53,576 nt of DNA from Mycolicibacterium sp. BiH015 (GTDB lineage: Bacteria > Actinomycetota > Actinomycetes > Mycobacteriales > Mycobacteriaceae). Both the position numbers and the translations under genes were made by a program. The stretch is from positions 1 through 53,576 of the forward strand of contig NZ_JAQGCZ010000021.1 in assembly GCF_027706845.1 (NCBI RefSeq), written 5' to 3'. The notes under the pieces were generated by a model, which made no database searches, had not been told where the DNA came from, and saw only the letters and a program-made list of their open reading frames with translations. Shown here piece by piece: positions 16,604 to 25,890 of the stretch (positions are counted from its first letter, which is position 1; each line of letters begins with the position of its first letter).

Positions 16604-18061
16604 TCAGGGGAAGCGTTTGAAGCAGCGGTCGGCGTCGCTGAGGACGCCGAGTCGGAACGCGTCGATGCGGGAAAAGCCGGCCGGCACGGAGTCGCCGTTG
16701 ACGTCGCTGGCGGCCAGGCCGTTGACGAGGATGCCGGATACCGCCTCGTCGACGTCGCCGGCTGTCAGCGCGATCGTGTCGCCATCGGGCGTCTCGACCT
16801 CTTTGGTCAGCTTGACCGTGGCCACCCCCGTCAAGCAGGCGGTGCGAAGCGCAGCCTCGGCGTTGTCGAGCGCCACCCCACCATGTTCCTGCTGGATCGC
16901 CAGCATGTAGCGGGACACCAGCACCGAGTACGCCGTGTTGTCGCCGGTCGCGAGGCTGGTCCCATCGGAGGGATCCGGCAGCGCGCCCAGCTCCTCCAGC
17001 CCCGGCAGGTCGACGATGATCGTGTTGGTCGCAGGGCAGAACGACGCGGGTGGGCTCGGCCTGGCGTCGGCACAGGCCTCGGCCTCCTGCGCGTCGAAGC
17101 TCAATGCGGGAGGGTTCTTGGGCGAAAACAGAATTCCCATCGCATCAACGATCGACCGGGCGGAGTTCTCGGTGACCGGCAACTCGCCTGTCTGGTCTTC
17201 CGGCAATAGCACGGGCAGGTCGCCGCGTCGCTGACCGATCTCGCGAAGGTCGATGGCAGCACACGCCGTCGGGCCGTCGGCAAAGCCGAACTGGAACGCC
17301 GAAAGGCGCTCGAACGCCGAACCGTGCTCGTCGTAGCCGACATCGGGATCGCCTTCGGCGAGAAGCGGATCGCGGAACGAGATGACACCCGCGAGCACGG
17401 TGTTGAGGCCCTCGCCGGTGTTCAGCGTGAACCGTTGTGACGAATCCTCGGCGACCCAGCGCATGTAGGCGCCCGAGAAGCAGTCGGCCTGCTGCTCGGC
17501 GACCAAAGTCGGGGTGTCGTCCATCGACAGCGCGGCCAGGCGCGCGACAGCGTGCCCGTACTCGTGCGCCAGGACCATGACCACGCCCATCTCTCCGAAC
17601 GCTCGCCGGAGGCCGGGGAGCAGTTCGCCGCGGTCCCAGCCGATCGTCCTGTCGCCATAGCAGTAACCCGCGTTGACCAGTCCGTACGTGTCCTCGCCGC
17701 AGAACTCGCCGTCGAAGCCGTTGGCATCCCAGGAGATCAGTTCGGCCACCGGTTTGAACGGCTCGTCGAAGGCCTCTTCGTAGGCGATCGCCCAGTAGTC
17801 CTCGATGTCGCTGACCGCACTCGCGGCCAGCTCGTCGATGTCCCCGCCGTCGGTACCCTCGACATCGCGTGCCGGTGGTTCGGCGGTGGGGCGCAAGCCG
17901 GTCGGGCCGTCGGTGGCGGGCATGCCGGCCACGCTGAACGGATCGTCGAACACCGATACGGCGTTGCCCTGCAACGTGGTTGAACATGCGGTGCCCGTCA
18001 GTGCGGTGCACGCGGCGACGGCGGCGACCACCAGGCGCCTCGGACTTCTCCACGGGCTCAT
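16604..18061 (-). CDS. Exported neutral zinc metallopeptidase
   Basis: 485 aa. N-terminal signal sequence with a Cys at residue 26 in L-T-G-T-A-C-S, so probably a lipoprotein though the lipobox is not ideal. Zinc site H-E-Y-G-H-A, with the third ligand likely the Glu in A-E-Q-Q-A-D-C-F-S-G-A, the pattern of the YpfJ-type neutral zinc metallopeptidases. Several Cys pairs outside suggest an oxidised, extracellular domain. ATG 18061 is preceded by GAAAGG; an upstream ATG (18088) would add nine residues. Follows dinG by about 120 bp with its own possible -10. Substrate unknown. Confidence 0.85.
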   Translation of the reverse strand: MSPWRSPRRLVVAAVAACTALTGTACSTTLQGNAVSVFDDPFSVAGMPATDGPTGLRPTAEPPARDVEGTDGGDIDELAASAVSDIEDYWAIAYEEAFDEPFKPVAELISWDANGFDGEFCGEDTYGLVNAGYCYGDRTIGWDRGELLPGLRRAFGEMGVVMVLAHEYGHAVARLAALSMDDTPTLVAEQQADCFSGAYMRWVAEDSSQRFTLNTGEGLNTVLAGVISFRDPLLAEGDPDVGYDEHGSAFERLSAFQFGFADGPTACAAIDLREIGQRRGDLPVLLPEDQTGELPVTENSARSIVDAMGILFSPKNPPALSFDAQEAEACADARPSPPASFCPATNTIIVDLPGLEELGALPDPSDGTSLATGDNTAYSVLVSRYMLAIQQEHGGVALDNAEAALRTACLTGVATVKLTKEVETPDGDTIALTAGDVDEAVSGILVNGLAASDVNGDSVPAGFSRIDAFRLGVLSDADRCFKRFP

Positions 18062-18130
18062 GGACGCCGCCTTTCGGTAGTGGCGCATCGGCGGATGACC
18101 ATCCGCGGAAATCGCGCCGAACTTTCCGAC

Positions 18131-18136
18131 AGGATA
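18131..18136 (-). promoter_or_regulatory. Possible -10 box of the metallopeptidase gene
   Basis: TATCCT on the minus strand fits the mycobacterial TAnnnT -10 pattern, about 70 nt before ATG 18061, in the 119-bp gap after dinG. No clear -35. Confidence 0.3.
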
Positions 18137-18180
18137 GTGAATCCTCGTCGCTTGCTGCAGTTATCGGGAGACTCCGGGGT

Positions 18181-20160
18181 TCAGTCCGCGCCGCGCAGTC
18201 GTGCCAGCGCCGCACGCACCGCCGCACTGTCGGTGGTCGCCCAGAACGGCGGCAGGGACGCCCGCAGAAATCCGCTGTAGCGGGCCGTGGCCATGCGCGA
18301 ATCGAGCACCGCGACGACGCCGCGATCGTCGACCCTACGCAGCAACCGCCCCGCGCCCTGAGCGAGTAGCAGCGCGGCATGACTGGCCGCCACCGCCATG
18401 AAACCGTTGCCACCCCTGGACGCGACCGCCCGTTGCCTGGCCGTCAGCAGGGGATCATCGGGACGCGGGAACGGGATCCGGTCGATGAGCACCAGCGACA
18501 GTGACGGGCCCGGTACGTCGACTCCCTGCCACAGCGACAACGTGCCGAACAGCGACGTCTGTTCGTCGTCGGCGAATCGAGCGACCAGTGCCGAGGTCGT
18601 GTCGTCACCCTGGCACAGCACTGGGGTCGCGAGGCGTTCACGGAGAACCTCCGCTGCTGCCTTGGCCGCACGCATGGAGGAGAACAGACCGAGAGTGCGT
18701 CCGCCTGCCGCCTCGATCAACGCGGTGATCTCGTCGAGCTGTTCGGCCGAACCAGTGCCGTCGCGCCCTGGCGGGGGCAGGTGCGCGGCCACGTAGAGGA
18801 TTCCGGATTTCGCGTGGTCGAAGGGTGAGCCCACGTCGAGCCCACGCCATCCCGCTTCCGGGGCGTCGCCGCCTGCCAGGCCCCACGCCGATGCCATCGC
18901 GTCGAAGCTGCCACCGATGATCAGGGTCGCCGACGTGAGTACTGCGGTGCTGTGCCCAAAGAGCCTGGTGCGCAACAACCCTGCGACTGACAGCGGTGCG
19001 ACACGCAGAATCGTGCGGCTGCCCGACCGGTTGTCCTCGAACTGGTCGATCCAGACGACGTCGGTGCGGTCGGGGATGGTGGGGACGAACGAGTCGAGGA
19101 TGCGGGCGGCCGTGTCGGCGAGGTCCGACAGCGCGGTGGCAGCTTCGGCGCGCGCCGAAGCCGTCTTCGGATCGTTGCGGGACGTGTCGACCGCCGTGCG
19201 TGCGGCGTGCGCCGCGTCGCGGAGCACCGCGAGATAACTGGCCATTTCCTCGTCCAGCACATCGATGCGTCCCGGGCGCGCGTCGAAGATTGCCGACGAG
19301 AAGGTGGCTATCGCGGCCTCGAGTCGCTGCGCGAGGTCGGCGGGTATGACGCGGGCGGCGCGACGGTGGGTCGCGCCCATCGAGGTGGCTGACAGTTCGG
19401 CCGTGGCGACACTGGTGACGCGGTCGGCCAGCTCGTGCGCTTCGTCGACGATGAGCAGCTCGTGGTCGGGAAGGACGTTGAGGTCGCCGATGGCGTCGAT
19501 GGCGAGCAGCGCATGGTTGGTCACCACCACATCGGCCTGCCCGGCGCGTTCGCGGGCTCTTTCCGAGAAGCAGTCCGTGCCGAAGGGGCAGCGGGACACC
19601 CCGATGCATTCTCGGGATGACACGCTGACCTGCGACCACGACCGGTCCGGGACGCCGGGTTTCAGCTCGTCACGGTCGCCGGTGTCGGTCGACTCCGACC
19701 ACTCGGTCAAGCGCGCGACGTCGCGCCCGAGAGCGCTGGCGGCCATGGGTGAGAACAGCTCTTCCTGCGGGACGTCGTCGGGTTCACTGCCTGCCGATCC
19801 GTTGTGAATCTTGTTCAGGCACAGATAGTTTCCTCGGCCTTTGAGAAGCGCGAAGGTGGGCCGGCGTGGCAGTGACCCCGTCAGCGAATCGACCAACCGG
19901 GGCAGATCGCGGTCGACGAGCTGGCGTTGCAATGCGATGGTCGCCGTCGATACGACCACGGGCCGGTTGTCCTGGAGCGCATGCGCGATCGCAGGCACCA
20001 GGTAGGCGAGCGATTTGCCGGTACCCGTACCCGCCTGCACCGCGAGGTGCTCGCCGGTGGCGAAGGCGTGCGCCACGGCCTGCGCCATGGCGATCTGGCC
20101 TTCCCGTTCGGCGCCACCCAGCGCGGCGACCGCACTGGCCAGCAGATCGGTGACCTCCAC
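18181..20160 (-). CDS. dinG: DinG-type ATP-dependent DNA helicase
   Basis: 659 aa, XPD/DinG superfamily 2. Walker A G-T-G-T-G-K-S (about 44-50), DEAH box in L-L-I-V-D-E-A-H-E-L. Four cysteines for a 4Fe-4S cluster: G-N-Y-L-C, then E-C-I-G-V-S-R-C-P-F-G-T-D-C. C-terminal motif A-Q-G-A-G-R-L-L-R-R. 5'-3' helicase that resolves R-loops, forks and D-loops in the family. Lies 6 bp after pncB on the same strand, so likely co-transcribed. Same place as Rv1329c. Confidence 0.95.
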   Translation of the reverse strand: MEVTDLLASAVAALGGAEREGQIAMAQAVAHAFATGEHLAVQAGTGTGKSLAYLVPAIAHALQDNRPVVVSTATIALQRQLVDRDLPRLVDSLTGSLPRRPTFALLKGRGNYLCLNKIHNGSAGSEPDDVPQEELFSPMAASALGRDVARLTEWSESTDTGDRDELKPGVPDRSWSQVSVSSRECIGVSRCPFGTDCFSERARERAGQADVVVTNHALLAIDAIGDLNVLPDHELLIVDEAHELADRVTSVATAELSATSMGATHRRAARVIPADLAQRLEAAIATFSSAIFDARPGRIDVLDEEMASYLAVLRDAAHAARTAVDTSRNDPKTASARAEAATALSDLADTAARILDSFVPTIPDRTDVVWIDQFEDNRSGSRTILRVAPLSVAGLLRTRLFGHSTAVLTSATLIIGGSFDAMASAWGLAGGDAPEAGWRGLDVGSPFDHAKSGILYVAAHLPPPGRDGTGSAEQLDEITALIEAAGGRTLGLFSSMRAAKAAAEVLRERLATPVLCQGDDTTSALVARFADDEQTSLFGTLSLWQGVDVPGPSLSLVLIDRIPFPRPDDPLLTARQRAVASRGGNGFMAVAASHAALLLAQGAGRLLRRVDDRGVVAVLDSRMATARYSGFLRASLPPFWATTDSAAVRAALARLRGAD

Positions 20161-20166
20161 GGGTGT

Positions 20167-21522
20167 CTAGCCTCGGCCGGGCGCAGGCGCGATCATCCGC
20201 GTCGGGATCGCCGGGTCGCCTTTCGAGAGAGCCAGACCGTCCCACGGCAGGCTGCGCAACCCCTCCGTGACGGCGTCGCGCGCGGCGTCGAGACCGAGGT
20301 CTGCGACGTTTTCGCCGTTGCGGACCAACGGAACGGTGAGCGGTCGCCAGTCGAGGCCAGCCGGGATGTCGGGGGAGTGGCCCGCGGGATGAACCACCTC
20401 TTCGACGATGGTGCTGGAGGGCTTGGCCAGCCTCAGCGCCTGCTTGCGGCCGCCGTGCGACTCCTTGTGGCTGCTGCGCTTCTCGACAGGGATGCCGTCG
20501 ACCTCGACGAGCTTGTACACCATGCTCGCCGTCGGGGCGCCGGACCCGGTGACCACCGACGTCCCGACCCCGTAGAGGTCGACAGGCTCGGCGCGCAGCG
20601 CGGCGATGGCGAATTCGTCGAGGTCGCCGGACACGACGATGCGGGTCTTCGTCGCGCCCAGGCTGTCGAGTTGCTCACGGACCTGGCGAGCGAGCACGCC
20701 GAGATCGCCGGAGTCGATACGCACCGCGCCCAGTTCGGGGCCGGCAACCTCGATGGCGTTGGCGACACCCGCGGTGATGTCGTAGGTGTCGACCAGCAGC
20801 GTGGTGCCGACCCCGAGTCGATCCACCTGAGCGCGGAACGCAGCTTTCTCCCAGTCCGACGGTGTGCCGTCGGAGGTGTGCAGCAACGTGAAGGCGTGCG
20901 CGCTGGTGCCCAGTGCGGGGACTCCGTGGCGTCGCTGAGCCTCGAGGTTCGACGAACCGGTGAAGCCGGCGAGGTAGGCCGCTCGCGCGGCGGCAACCGC
21001 GGCCTGCTCGTGAGTTCGCCGCGACCCCATCTCGATGAGAGGGCGCCCCGCCGACGCGCTGACCATGCGTGCCGCGGCCGAGGCAACTGCGGTGTCGTAG
21101 TTGAAGATCGACAGCACCAGCGTTTCGAGGATCACGCACTCGCCGAACGTGCCATGTACCGACAGCACCGGCGAGCCGGGGAAATACAATTCGCCCTCGC
21201 GATAGCCGTCCACGTCGCCGGTGAAGCGGTAGGCGGCCAGGTACTCAAGGGTGTCGGAGTCCAGAAAATCCTCGAGCGACTGAAGTTCGGTGGTGTCGAA
21301 CCTGAACGCCTGCAACGCTTCCACGAACCGGCCGGTGCCTGCGGTGACGCCGTAGCGTCGGCCTTCGGGGAGACGGCGGGCAAAGACTTCGAACGAGCTT
21401 CTGCGATGCGCGGTGCCGTCGCGCAGCGCCGCGGAGAGCATTGTCAGTTCGTACTTGTCTGTCAGCAATGCCGTGGAGGGCGAAGCGGACGGCTTCGGCG
21501 TCTCGCGGGGCGAGGGGTTCAC
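20167..21522 (-). CDS. pncB1: Nicotinate phosphoribosyltransferase
   Basis: 451 aa. Converts nicotinate plus PRPP (with ATP) to nicotinate mononucleotide in NAD salvage. Visible: T-D-K-Y-E-L-T-M near the N-terminus, R-I-D-S-G-D-L-G, and G-V-G-T-S-V-V-T-G phosphate loop. GTG 21522 gives a length close to M. tuberculosis PncB1 (about 448 aa); the open frame to 21663 would overlap clpS. Divergent from clpS; a short inverted repeat lies in the 52-bp gap. Confidence 0.95.
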   Translation of the reverse strand: MNPSPRETPKPSASPSTALLTDKYELTMLSAALRDGTAHRRSSFEVFARRLPEGRRYGVTAGTGRFVEALQAFRFDTTELQSLEDFLDSDTLEYLAAYRFTGDVDGYREGELYFPGSPVLSVHGTFGECVILETLVLSIFNYDTAVASAAARMVSASAGRPLIEMGSRRTHEQAAVAAARAAYLAGFTGSSNLEAQRRHGVPALGTSAHAFTLLHTSDGTPSDWEKAAFRAQVDRLGVGTTLLVDTYDITAGVANAIEVAGPELGAVRIDSGDLGVLARQVREQLDSLGATKTRIVVSGDLDEFAIAALRAEPVDLYGVGTSVVTGSGAPTASMVYKLVEVDGIPVEKRSSHKESHGGRKQALRLAKPSSTIVEEVVHPAGHSPDIPAGLDWRPLTVPLVRNGENVADLGLDAARDAVTEGLRSLPWDGLALSKGDPAIPTRMIAPAPGRG

Positions 21523-21527
21523 AGCCC

Positions 21528-21540
21528 AACCGTATCGGTT
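21528..21540. promoter_or_regulatory. Short palindrome between pncB1 and clpS
   Basis: AACCG-TAT-CGGTT, 13 bp, six bases upstream of the pncB1 start. Possible operator; arms are only 5 bp, so chance is not excluded. Confidence 0.3.
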
Positions 21541-21574
21541 CGGAGGACAGGTGTGGCCCCGGTAGTCTGGCCCC

Positions 21575-21877
21575 ATGGTGACGCCGGCGAAGGCACGACC
21601 GGGAACTCGCGAAGAGACTGCTGTCCACGAGGACACCACCGCCGACACCCCCTGGGTGACCATCGTCTGGGACGACCCGGTGAATCTGATGACCTATGTG
21701 ACGTACGTGTTCCAGAAGCTGTTCGGCTACAGCGAACCGCACGCGACCAAACTGATGATGCAGGTCCACAACGAAGGCAAGGCCGTGGTCTCCGCGGGCA
21801 GTCGGGAGTCGATGGAAGTCGACGTGGCCAGGCTGCACGCCGCGGGGCTGTGGGCGACGCTACAACAGGACCGCTGA
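21575..21877 (+). CDS. clpS: ATP-dependent Clp protease adaptor ClpS
   Basis: 100 aa. Delivers N-degron substrates to ClpC-ClpP. Core motif W-D-D-P-V-N-L-M-T-Y-V (binding of destabilising N-terminal residues) and L-M-M-Q-V-H-N-E-G-K-A are intact. ATG 21575 gives the family length. First gene of a forward run reaching rdgB; 7 bp before the next gene. Confidence 0.96.
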   Translation: MVTPAKARPGTREETAVHEDTTADTPWVTIVWDDPVNLMTYVTYVFQKLFGYSEPHATKLMMQVHNEGKAVVSAGSRESMEVDVARLHAAGLWATLQQDR

Positions 21878-21884
21878 AGACACT

Positions 21885-22469
21885 GTGCGTAAATGGAAGC
21901 GGGTCGAGACTCCCGGCGGTCCACGGTTCCGATCGGCTCTGGCCGCCCATGAAGCCGAACTGCTGAGCAGTCTGGTCACGTCGCTGCTGGGGATGCTCGA
22001 CGATCGGGAGTCGTCCGCGCCGGTCGACGAACTCGCCGAGATCACCGGTATGCGAACGGGCAATTCCACTCCACCACAAGACGATACGATGAAGCGGCTA
22101 CTGCCGGACTTCTACCGTCCGGCCACTGAGCACCCGGCCGGGTCGGGTACCGCGGAAAGCCTCAACAGCGCCTTGCGCAGCCTCCACGAGCCCACCATCC
22201 TCGACGCCAAACGCGAAGCGGCGCAACGCTTGTTGGACACTGTGCCGCCGGGTGGTGGCAAGTTCGAACTGGCTGAGGAGGACGCACACGCCTGGGCATC
22301 CGCAGTCAACGACGTGCGGCTGGCGCTGGGCACGATGCTCGATATCGGCTCCGAGGGTCCAGACCGCCTGCCCGGTGACCACCCGATGGCCGGTCACCTC
22401 GACGTCTATCAATGGCTCACGGTGCTGCAGGAGTATCTGGTGATCTGCCTGATGGGGAGGCAGCGATGA
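21885..22469 (+). CDS. DUF2017 family protein
   Basis: 194 aa, equivalent of Rv1332, always found next to clpS in mycobacteria as I recall. GTG start 21885. Begins K-W-K-R-V-E-T-P-G-G; C-terminal helices with L-T-V-L-Q-E-Y-L-V. No catalytic motif seen. The constant neighbour suggests a link to ClpS-dependent proteolysis, but function is unknown. Confidence 0.85.
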   Translation: MRKWKRVETPGGPRFRSALAAHEAELLSSLVTSLLGMLDDRESSAPVDELAEITGMRTGNSTPPQDDTMKRLLPDFYRPATEHPAGSGTAESLNSALRSLHEPTILDAKREAAQRLLDTVPPGGGKFELAEEDAHAWASAVNDVRLALGTMLDIGSEGPDRLPGDHPMAGHLDVYQWLTVLQEYLVICLMGRQR

Positions 22470-22497
22470 GCGCTTGCGCGAAGAGCCGAGGGAGGCG

Positions 22498-23520
22498 ATG
22501 AGCGGATCGATCACCGACGTCGGCGGCATTCGCGTCGGCCACCATCACGCGATCGACCCCGACGCCGAACTCGGCTCGGGGTGGGCCACGGGAACGACCG
22601 TCGTGCTGGCCCCGCCGGGAACCGTCGGCGCCGTCGACGGTCGCGGCGGCGCACCGGGCACGCGTGAGACCGACCTGCTGGACCCGAGCAATTCGGTTCG
22701 TCATGTCGACGCCGTCGTACTCACCGGCGGTAGCGCGTTCGGGCTGGCGGCAGCGGACGGCGTGATGGCGTGGCTCGAGGAACAGGAGCGCGGCGTGGCC
22801 CTGGACGGCGGGGTGGTGCCCATCGTCCCGTCGGCGGTGATCTTCGACCTTCCCGTCGGAGGCTGGAAGTGCCGTCCCGACGCGGCGTTCGGGTATCGCG
22901 CCGCGGCTGCGGCGCGCACGGAGGTCGGCATCGGCACTGTCGGGGCGGGCGTGGGCGCTCGGGCCGGAGTCCTCAAAGGCGGCGTCGGCACCGCGTCGGT
23001 CACGCTCGACTCGGGCGTCACCGTCGGCGCGCTCGTCGTGGTGAACTCAGCGGGCGATGTCGTCGACCCCGGCACGGGGTTGCCGTGGCTGGCCTCACAT
23101 GTCGAAGCGTTCGGTCTGGTGGCGCCGCCCGCCCACGAGCGTGCTGCCTACGCCGAGCGGCACGGTGAGCTGAGCCCGCTGAACACGACGGTCGCGGTGG
23201 TGGCGACCGACGCCGCACTCAGCAAGGCGGCCTGTCGCCGGGTCGCCGTCGCGGCGCAGGACGGGCTCGCCCGCACGATCAATCCCTGTCACACGCCGCT
23301 CGACGGCGACACCGTCTTCGCACTGGCCACCGGTGCTGTGGAGGTCAACCCAGACCCGACCACCCCGGCGTCGATGACCCCCGAACTGCCCCTGGTCACC
23401 GCCGTCGGTGCCGCCGCGGCGGAGGTGCTGGCGCGTGCGGTCGTGGTCGGAGTGCTGGCCGCCGAGTCGGTCGCAGGAATACCCACATACCGTGGGCTGT
23501 TGCCGGGAGCGTTCGAATGA
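22498..23520 (+). CDS. P1-family (DmpA/OAT-like) peptidase
   Basis: 340 aa, equivalent of Rv1333. Ntn-hydrolase-like fold; family members self-cleave to expose an N-terminal Ser or Thr. Visible: T-D-V-G-G-I-R-V-G-H, L-T-G-G-S-A-F-G-L, G-V-G-T-A-S, and S-P-L-N-T-T-V-A-V-V-A-T-D-A, with the likely Thr nucleophile at the second half start. ATG 22498 has GGGAGG 3 nt upstream; a TTG at 22474 is less likely. Substrate unknown, perhaps aminopeptidase. Confidence 0.88.
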   Translation: MSGSITDVGGIRVGHHHAIDPDAELGSGWATGTTVVLAPPGTVGAVDGRGGAPGTRETDLLDPSNSVRHVDAVVLTGGSAFGLAAADGVMAWLEEQERGVALDGGVVPIVPSAVIFDLPVGGWKCRPDAAFGYRAAAAARTEVGIGTVGAGVGARAGVLKGGVGTASVTLDSGVTVGALVVVNSAGDVVDPGTGLPWLASHVEAFGLVAPPAHERAAYAERHGELSPLNTTVAVVATDAALSKAACRRVAVAAQDGLARTINPCHTPLDGDTVFALATGAVEVNPDPTTPASMTPELPLVTAVGAAAAEVLARAVVVGVLAAESVAGIPTYRGLLPGAFE

Positions 23521-23530
23521 GAGGGACACC

Positions 23531-23944
23531 TTGCTGACAATCCGTGCCGACCTGGTCGACGCGATGGTGAAGCATGCGCGCGCCGACCATCCGGACGAGG
23601 CGTGCGGCATCATCGCCGGCCCCGAGGGCTCGGACCGCCCTGAGCGGTTCGTCGCCATGGTGAACGCCGAACGATCGCCCACCTTCTACCGATTCGATTC
23701 GGGAGAACAATTGAAGGTCTGGCGCTCGATGGACGAAGCCGACGAGGCCCCGATCGTCATCTACCACTCGCACACCGCCACCGAGGCGTACCCCAGCCGC
23801 ACCGACATCTCGTACGCATCCGAACCTGACGCACACTACGTCCTCGTGTCGACCCGCGACCCCGACCAACACGAGCTGCGCAGCTACCGCATCGTGGACG
23901 GGGTGGTCACCGAAGAGCCTGTCACCATCGTCGAGCAGTACTAG
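23531..23944 (+). CDS. mec: CysO-cysteine peptidase (JAMM metalloprotease)
   Basis: 137 aa. Hydrolyses cysteine from the C-terminus of the CysO carrier. JAMM zinc motif intact: Glu in D-E-A-C-G, then Y-H-S-H-T-A-T-E-A-Y-P-S-R-T-D (His-x-His, Ser, Asp). No ATG is available; TTG 23531 follows GAGGGA by 4 nt and gives L-L-T-I-R-A-D-L-V matching the family. Part of mec-cysO-cysM. Confidence 0.93.
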   Translation: MLTIRADLVDAMVKHARADHPDEACGIIAGPEGSDRPERFVAMVNAERSPTFYRFDSGEQLKVWRSMDEADEAPIVIYHSHTATEAYPSRTDISYASEPDAHYVLVSTRDPDQHELRSYRIVDGVVTEEPVTIVEQY

Positions 23945-23958
23945 AGAAGGAAATCCCC

Positions 23959-24231
23959 ATGTCTGTGACCGTGTCCATCCCGACCATCCTGCGGACCCAC
24001 ACCGGTGGGGAGAAGCGTGTCTCCGCGTCCGGCGATACCTTGCAGGCGGTGATCACCGACCTGGAAGCCAACTACTCGGGCATCTCCGAGCGGCTCGTCG
24101 ATAACGGCAAGCTGCACCGGTTCGTCAACATCTACGTCAACGACGAGGACGTGCGCTTCTCCGGTGGGCTGGACACCGCGATCTCCGACGGGGACTCGGT
24201 GACGATTCTCCCCGCCGTGGCAGGCGGGTGA
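23959..24231 (+). CDS. cysO: Sulfur carrier protein CysO
   Basis: 90 aa, ubiquitin/MoaD fold ending in Gly-Gly (residues 89-90), the site of thiocarboxylation. Donates sulfur to CysM for cysteine synthesis. ATG 23959 has AAGGAAA upstream. Sits 14 bp after mec and 10 bp before cysM. Confidence 0.96.
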   Translation: MSVTVSIPTILRTHTGGEKRVSASGDTLQAVITDLEANYSGISERLVDNGKLHRFVNIYVNDEDVRFSGGLDTAISDGDSVTILPAVAGG

Positions 24232-24241
24232 GTCGGAGGCG

Positions 24242-25216
24242 ATGACCCGGTACGACTCATTGCTGCAGGCGCTCGGCGGCACCCCGCTCGTCGGCCTTCC
24301 GCGGTTGTCCCCGCGCTGGGACGGCGGCGCGGACGGCACCCCGCACGTCCGGTTGTGGGCCAAGCTGGAGGACCGCAATCCGACCGGCTCCATCAAGGAC
24401 CGACCGGCACTTCGCATGATCGAGGACGCCGAGCGCGAAGGCCGGCTGCGGCCGGGAGCAACGATTCTGGAGCCGACCAGCGGGAACACCGGGATCTCGT
24501 TGGCGATGGCCGCCCTGATCAAGGGCTACCAGATGATCTGCGTGATGCCCGAGAACACGTCGATCGAGCGCAGGCAGCTCCTTGAGCTCTACGGTGCGCG
24601 CATCATCTACTCGCCCGCCGAGGGTGGTTCGAACACGGCCGTCGCGCACGCGAAAGAGCTTGCCGCACAGAACCCTTCGTGGGTGATGCTGTACCAGTAC
24701 GGCAATCCCTCCAACGCGGCCGCGCACTACGACGGCACGGGCCCGGAGTTGCTGGCCGACCTGCCCGAGATCACGCACTTCGTGGCAGGCCTCGGTACCA
24801 CGGGGACGCTGATGGGCACCGGACGATTTCTGCGCGAGAACGTGCCCGGCGTGCAGATCGTTGCCGCCGAGCCGCGGTACGGCGAGGGCGTGTACGCGTT
24901 GCGCAACATCGACGAGGGCTTCATCCCTGAGCTGTACGACCCCGACGTGCTGACCACCCGGTTCGCGGTCGGCTCCTACGACGCCGTGAAGCGCACCCGC
25001 GAACTGGTCCAGGTGGAGGGCATATTCGCGGGCATCTCGACGGGCGCGATCCTGCACGCTGCGCTGGGCATGGCGGCCAAGGCGGTCAAGGCGGGAGAAC
25101 GCGCCGACATCGCGTTCACAGTGTGTGACGCCGGATGGAAGTATCTGTCGACCGGCGCGTACGCCGGTAGCCTGGACGACGCGGAGGACGCGCTGGAAGG
25201 GCAACTTTGGGCATGA
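24242..25216 (+). CDS. cysM: O-phosphoserine sulfhydrylase (CysO-dependent cysteine synthase)
   Basis: 324 aa, PLP fold type II. Joins O-phospho-L-serine with CysO thiocarboxylate; Mec then frees cysteine. PLP Lys52 in N-P-T-G-S-I-K-D-R-P, and the substrate loop E-P-T-S-G-N-T-G. The oxidant-resistant route suits redox-stressed mycobacteria. Its stop overlaps the next start as ATGA. Confidence 0.96.
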   Translation: MTRYDSLLQALGGTPLVGLPRLSPRWDGGADGTPHVRLWAKLEDRNPTGSIKDRPALRMIEDAEREGRLRPGATILEPTSGNTGISLAMAALIKGYQMICVMPENTSIERRQLLELYGARIIYSPAEGGSNTAVAHAKELAAQNPSWVMLYQYGNPSNAAAHYDGTGPELLADLPEITHFVAGLGTTGTLMGTGRFLRENVPGVQIVAAEPRYGEGVYALRNIDEGFIPELYDPDVLTTRFAVGSYDAVKRTRELVQVEGIFAGISTGAILHAALGMAAKAVKAGERADIAFTVCDAGWKYLSTGAYAGSLDDAEDALEGQLWA

Positions 25217-25890
25217 CGAGCACCGGTGGGTATTCCGCGCTTCCCGCGCAACCGAAGAAGCGCCCCGTGTGGCTGGTCGGCGGTCTCACCATCCTGTCGT
25301 TCGTCGCACTGCTCTATGTCATCGAGGCGTACGACTCCGTCACGGGACATCGCCTCGACAGCAACGGGATTCGACCGCTGGAGACGGACGGCCTCACCGG
25401 CATCCTGTTCGCGCCGTTGCTGCACTCGAACTGGGAACACCTCGTCGCCAACACCGGTCCTGCCTTGGTGCTCGGGTTTCTGATGACGCTGGCGGGCCTG
25501 TCGCGGTTCATCTTCGCGACCGCGATCATCTGGTTCCTCGGCGGCCTGGGCACGTGGCTGATCGGCAACATCGGCGCGCCCACCTATAACGGGATGGTCG
25601 TCGAGACCAACCACATCGGAGCCTCCGGACTGATCTTCGGCTGGCTGACGTTCCTGATCGTCTTCGGCTTCTTCACCCGCAAGATCTGGGAGATCGTCAC
25701 CGGCGTCGTCGTGCTGTTCATCTACGGCAGCATCCTGCTCGGCGTCCTGCCTGGCACGTTCGGTGTCTCATGGCAGGGACACCTGTGCGGCGCCCTGGCC
25801 GGTCTGGTGGCGGCATATCTGCTGTCCGGCCCCGAGCGCAAGAGTCGGGCGCTGAGGCGGCCGGTGCGGCCGCCGTCGCTGAACACATGA
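25213..25890 (+). CDS. Rhomboid family intramembrane serine protease
   Basis: 225 aa, about six membrane segments. Catalytic Ser138 in H-I-G-A-S-G-L-I-F and His190 in G-H-L-C-G-A-L, the rhomboid dyad. Equivalent of Rv1337. ATG 25213 overlaps the cysM stop (ATGA), and the gene ends in an ATGA overlap with murI. Substrate unknown. Confidence 0.92.
   Translation: MTSTGGYSALPAQPKKRPVWLVGGLTILSFVALLYVIEAYDSVTGHRLDSNGIRPLETDGLTGILFAPLLHSNWEHLVANTGPALVLGFLMTLAGLSRFIFATAIIWFLGGLGTWLIGNIGAPTYNGMVVETNHIGASGLIFGWLTFLIVFGFFTRKIWEIVTGVVVLFIYGSILLGVLPGTFGVSWQGHLCGALAGLVAAYLLSGPERKSRALRRPVRPPSLNT

Noticed and set aside
19927..21966. Plus-strand open frame of 679 codons opposite dinG and pncB1
   Set aside because: Antisense to two well-supported genes, and crosses the clpS start region; compositionally typical of high-GC shadow frames.
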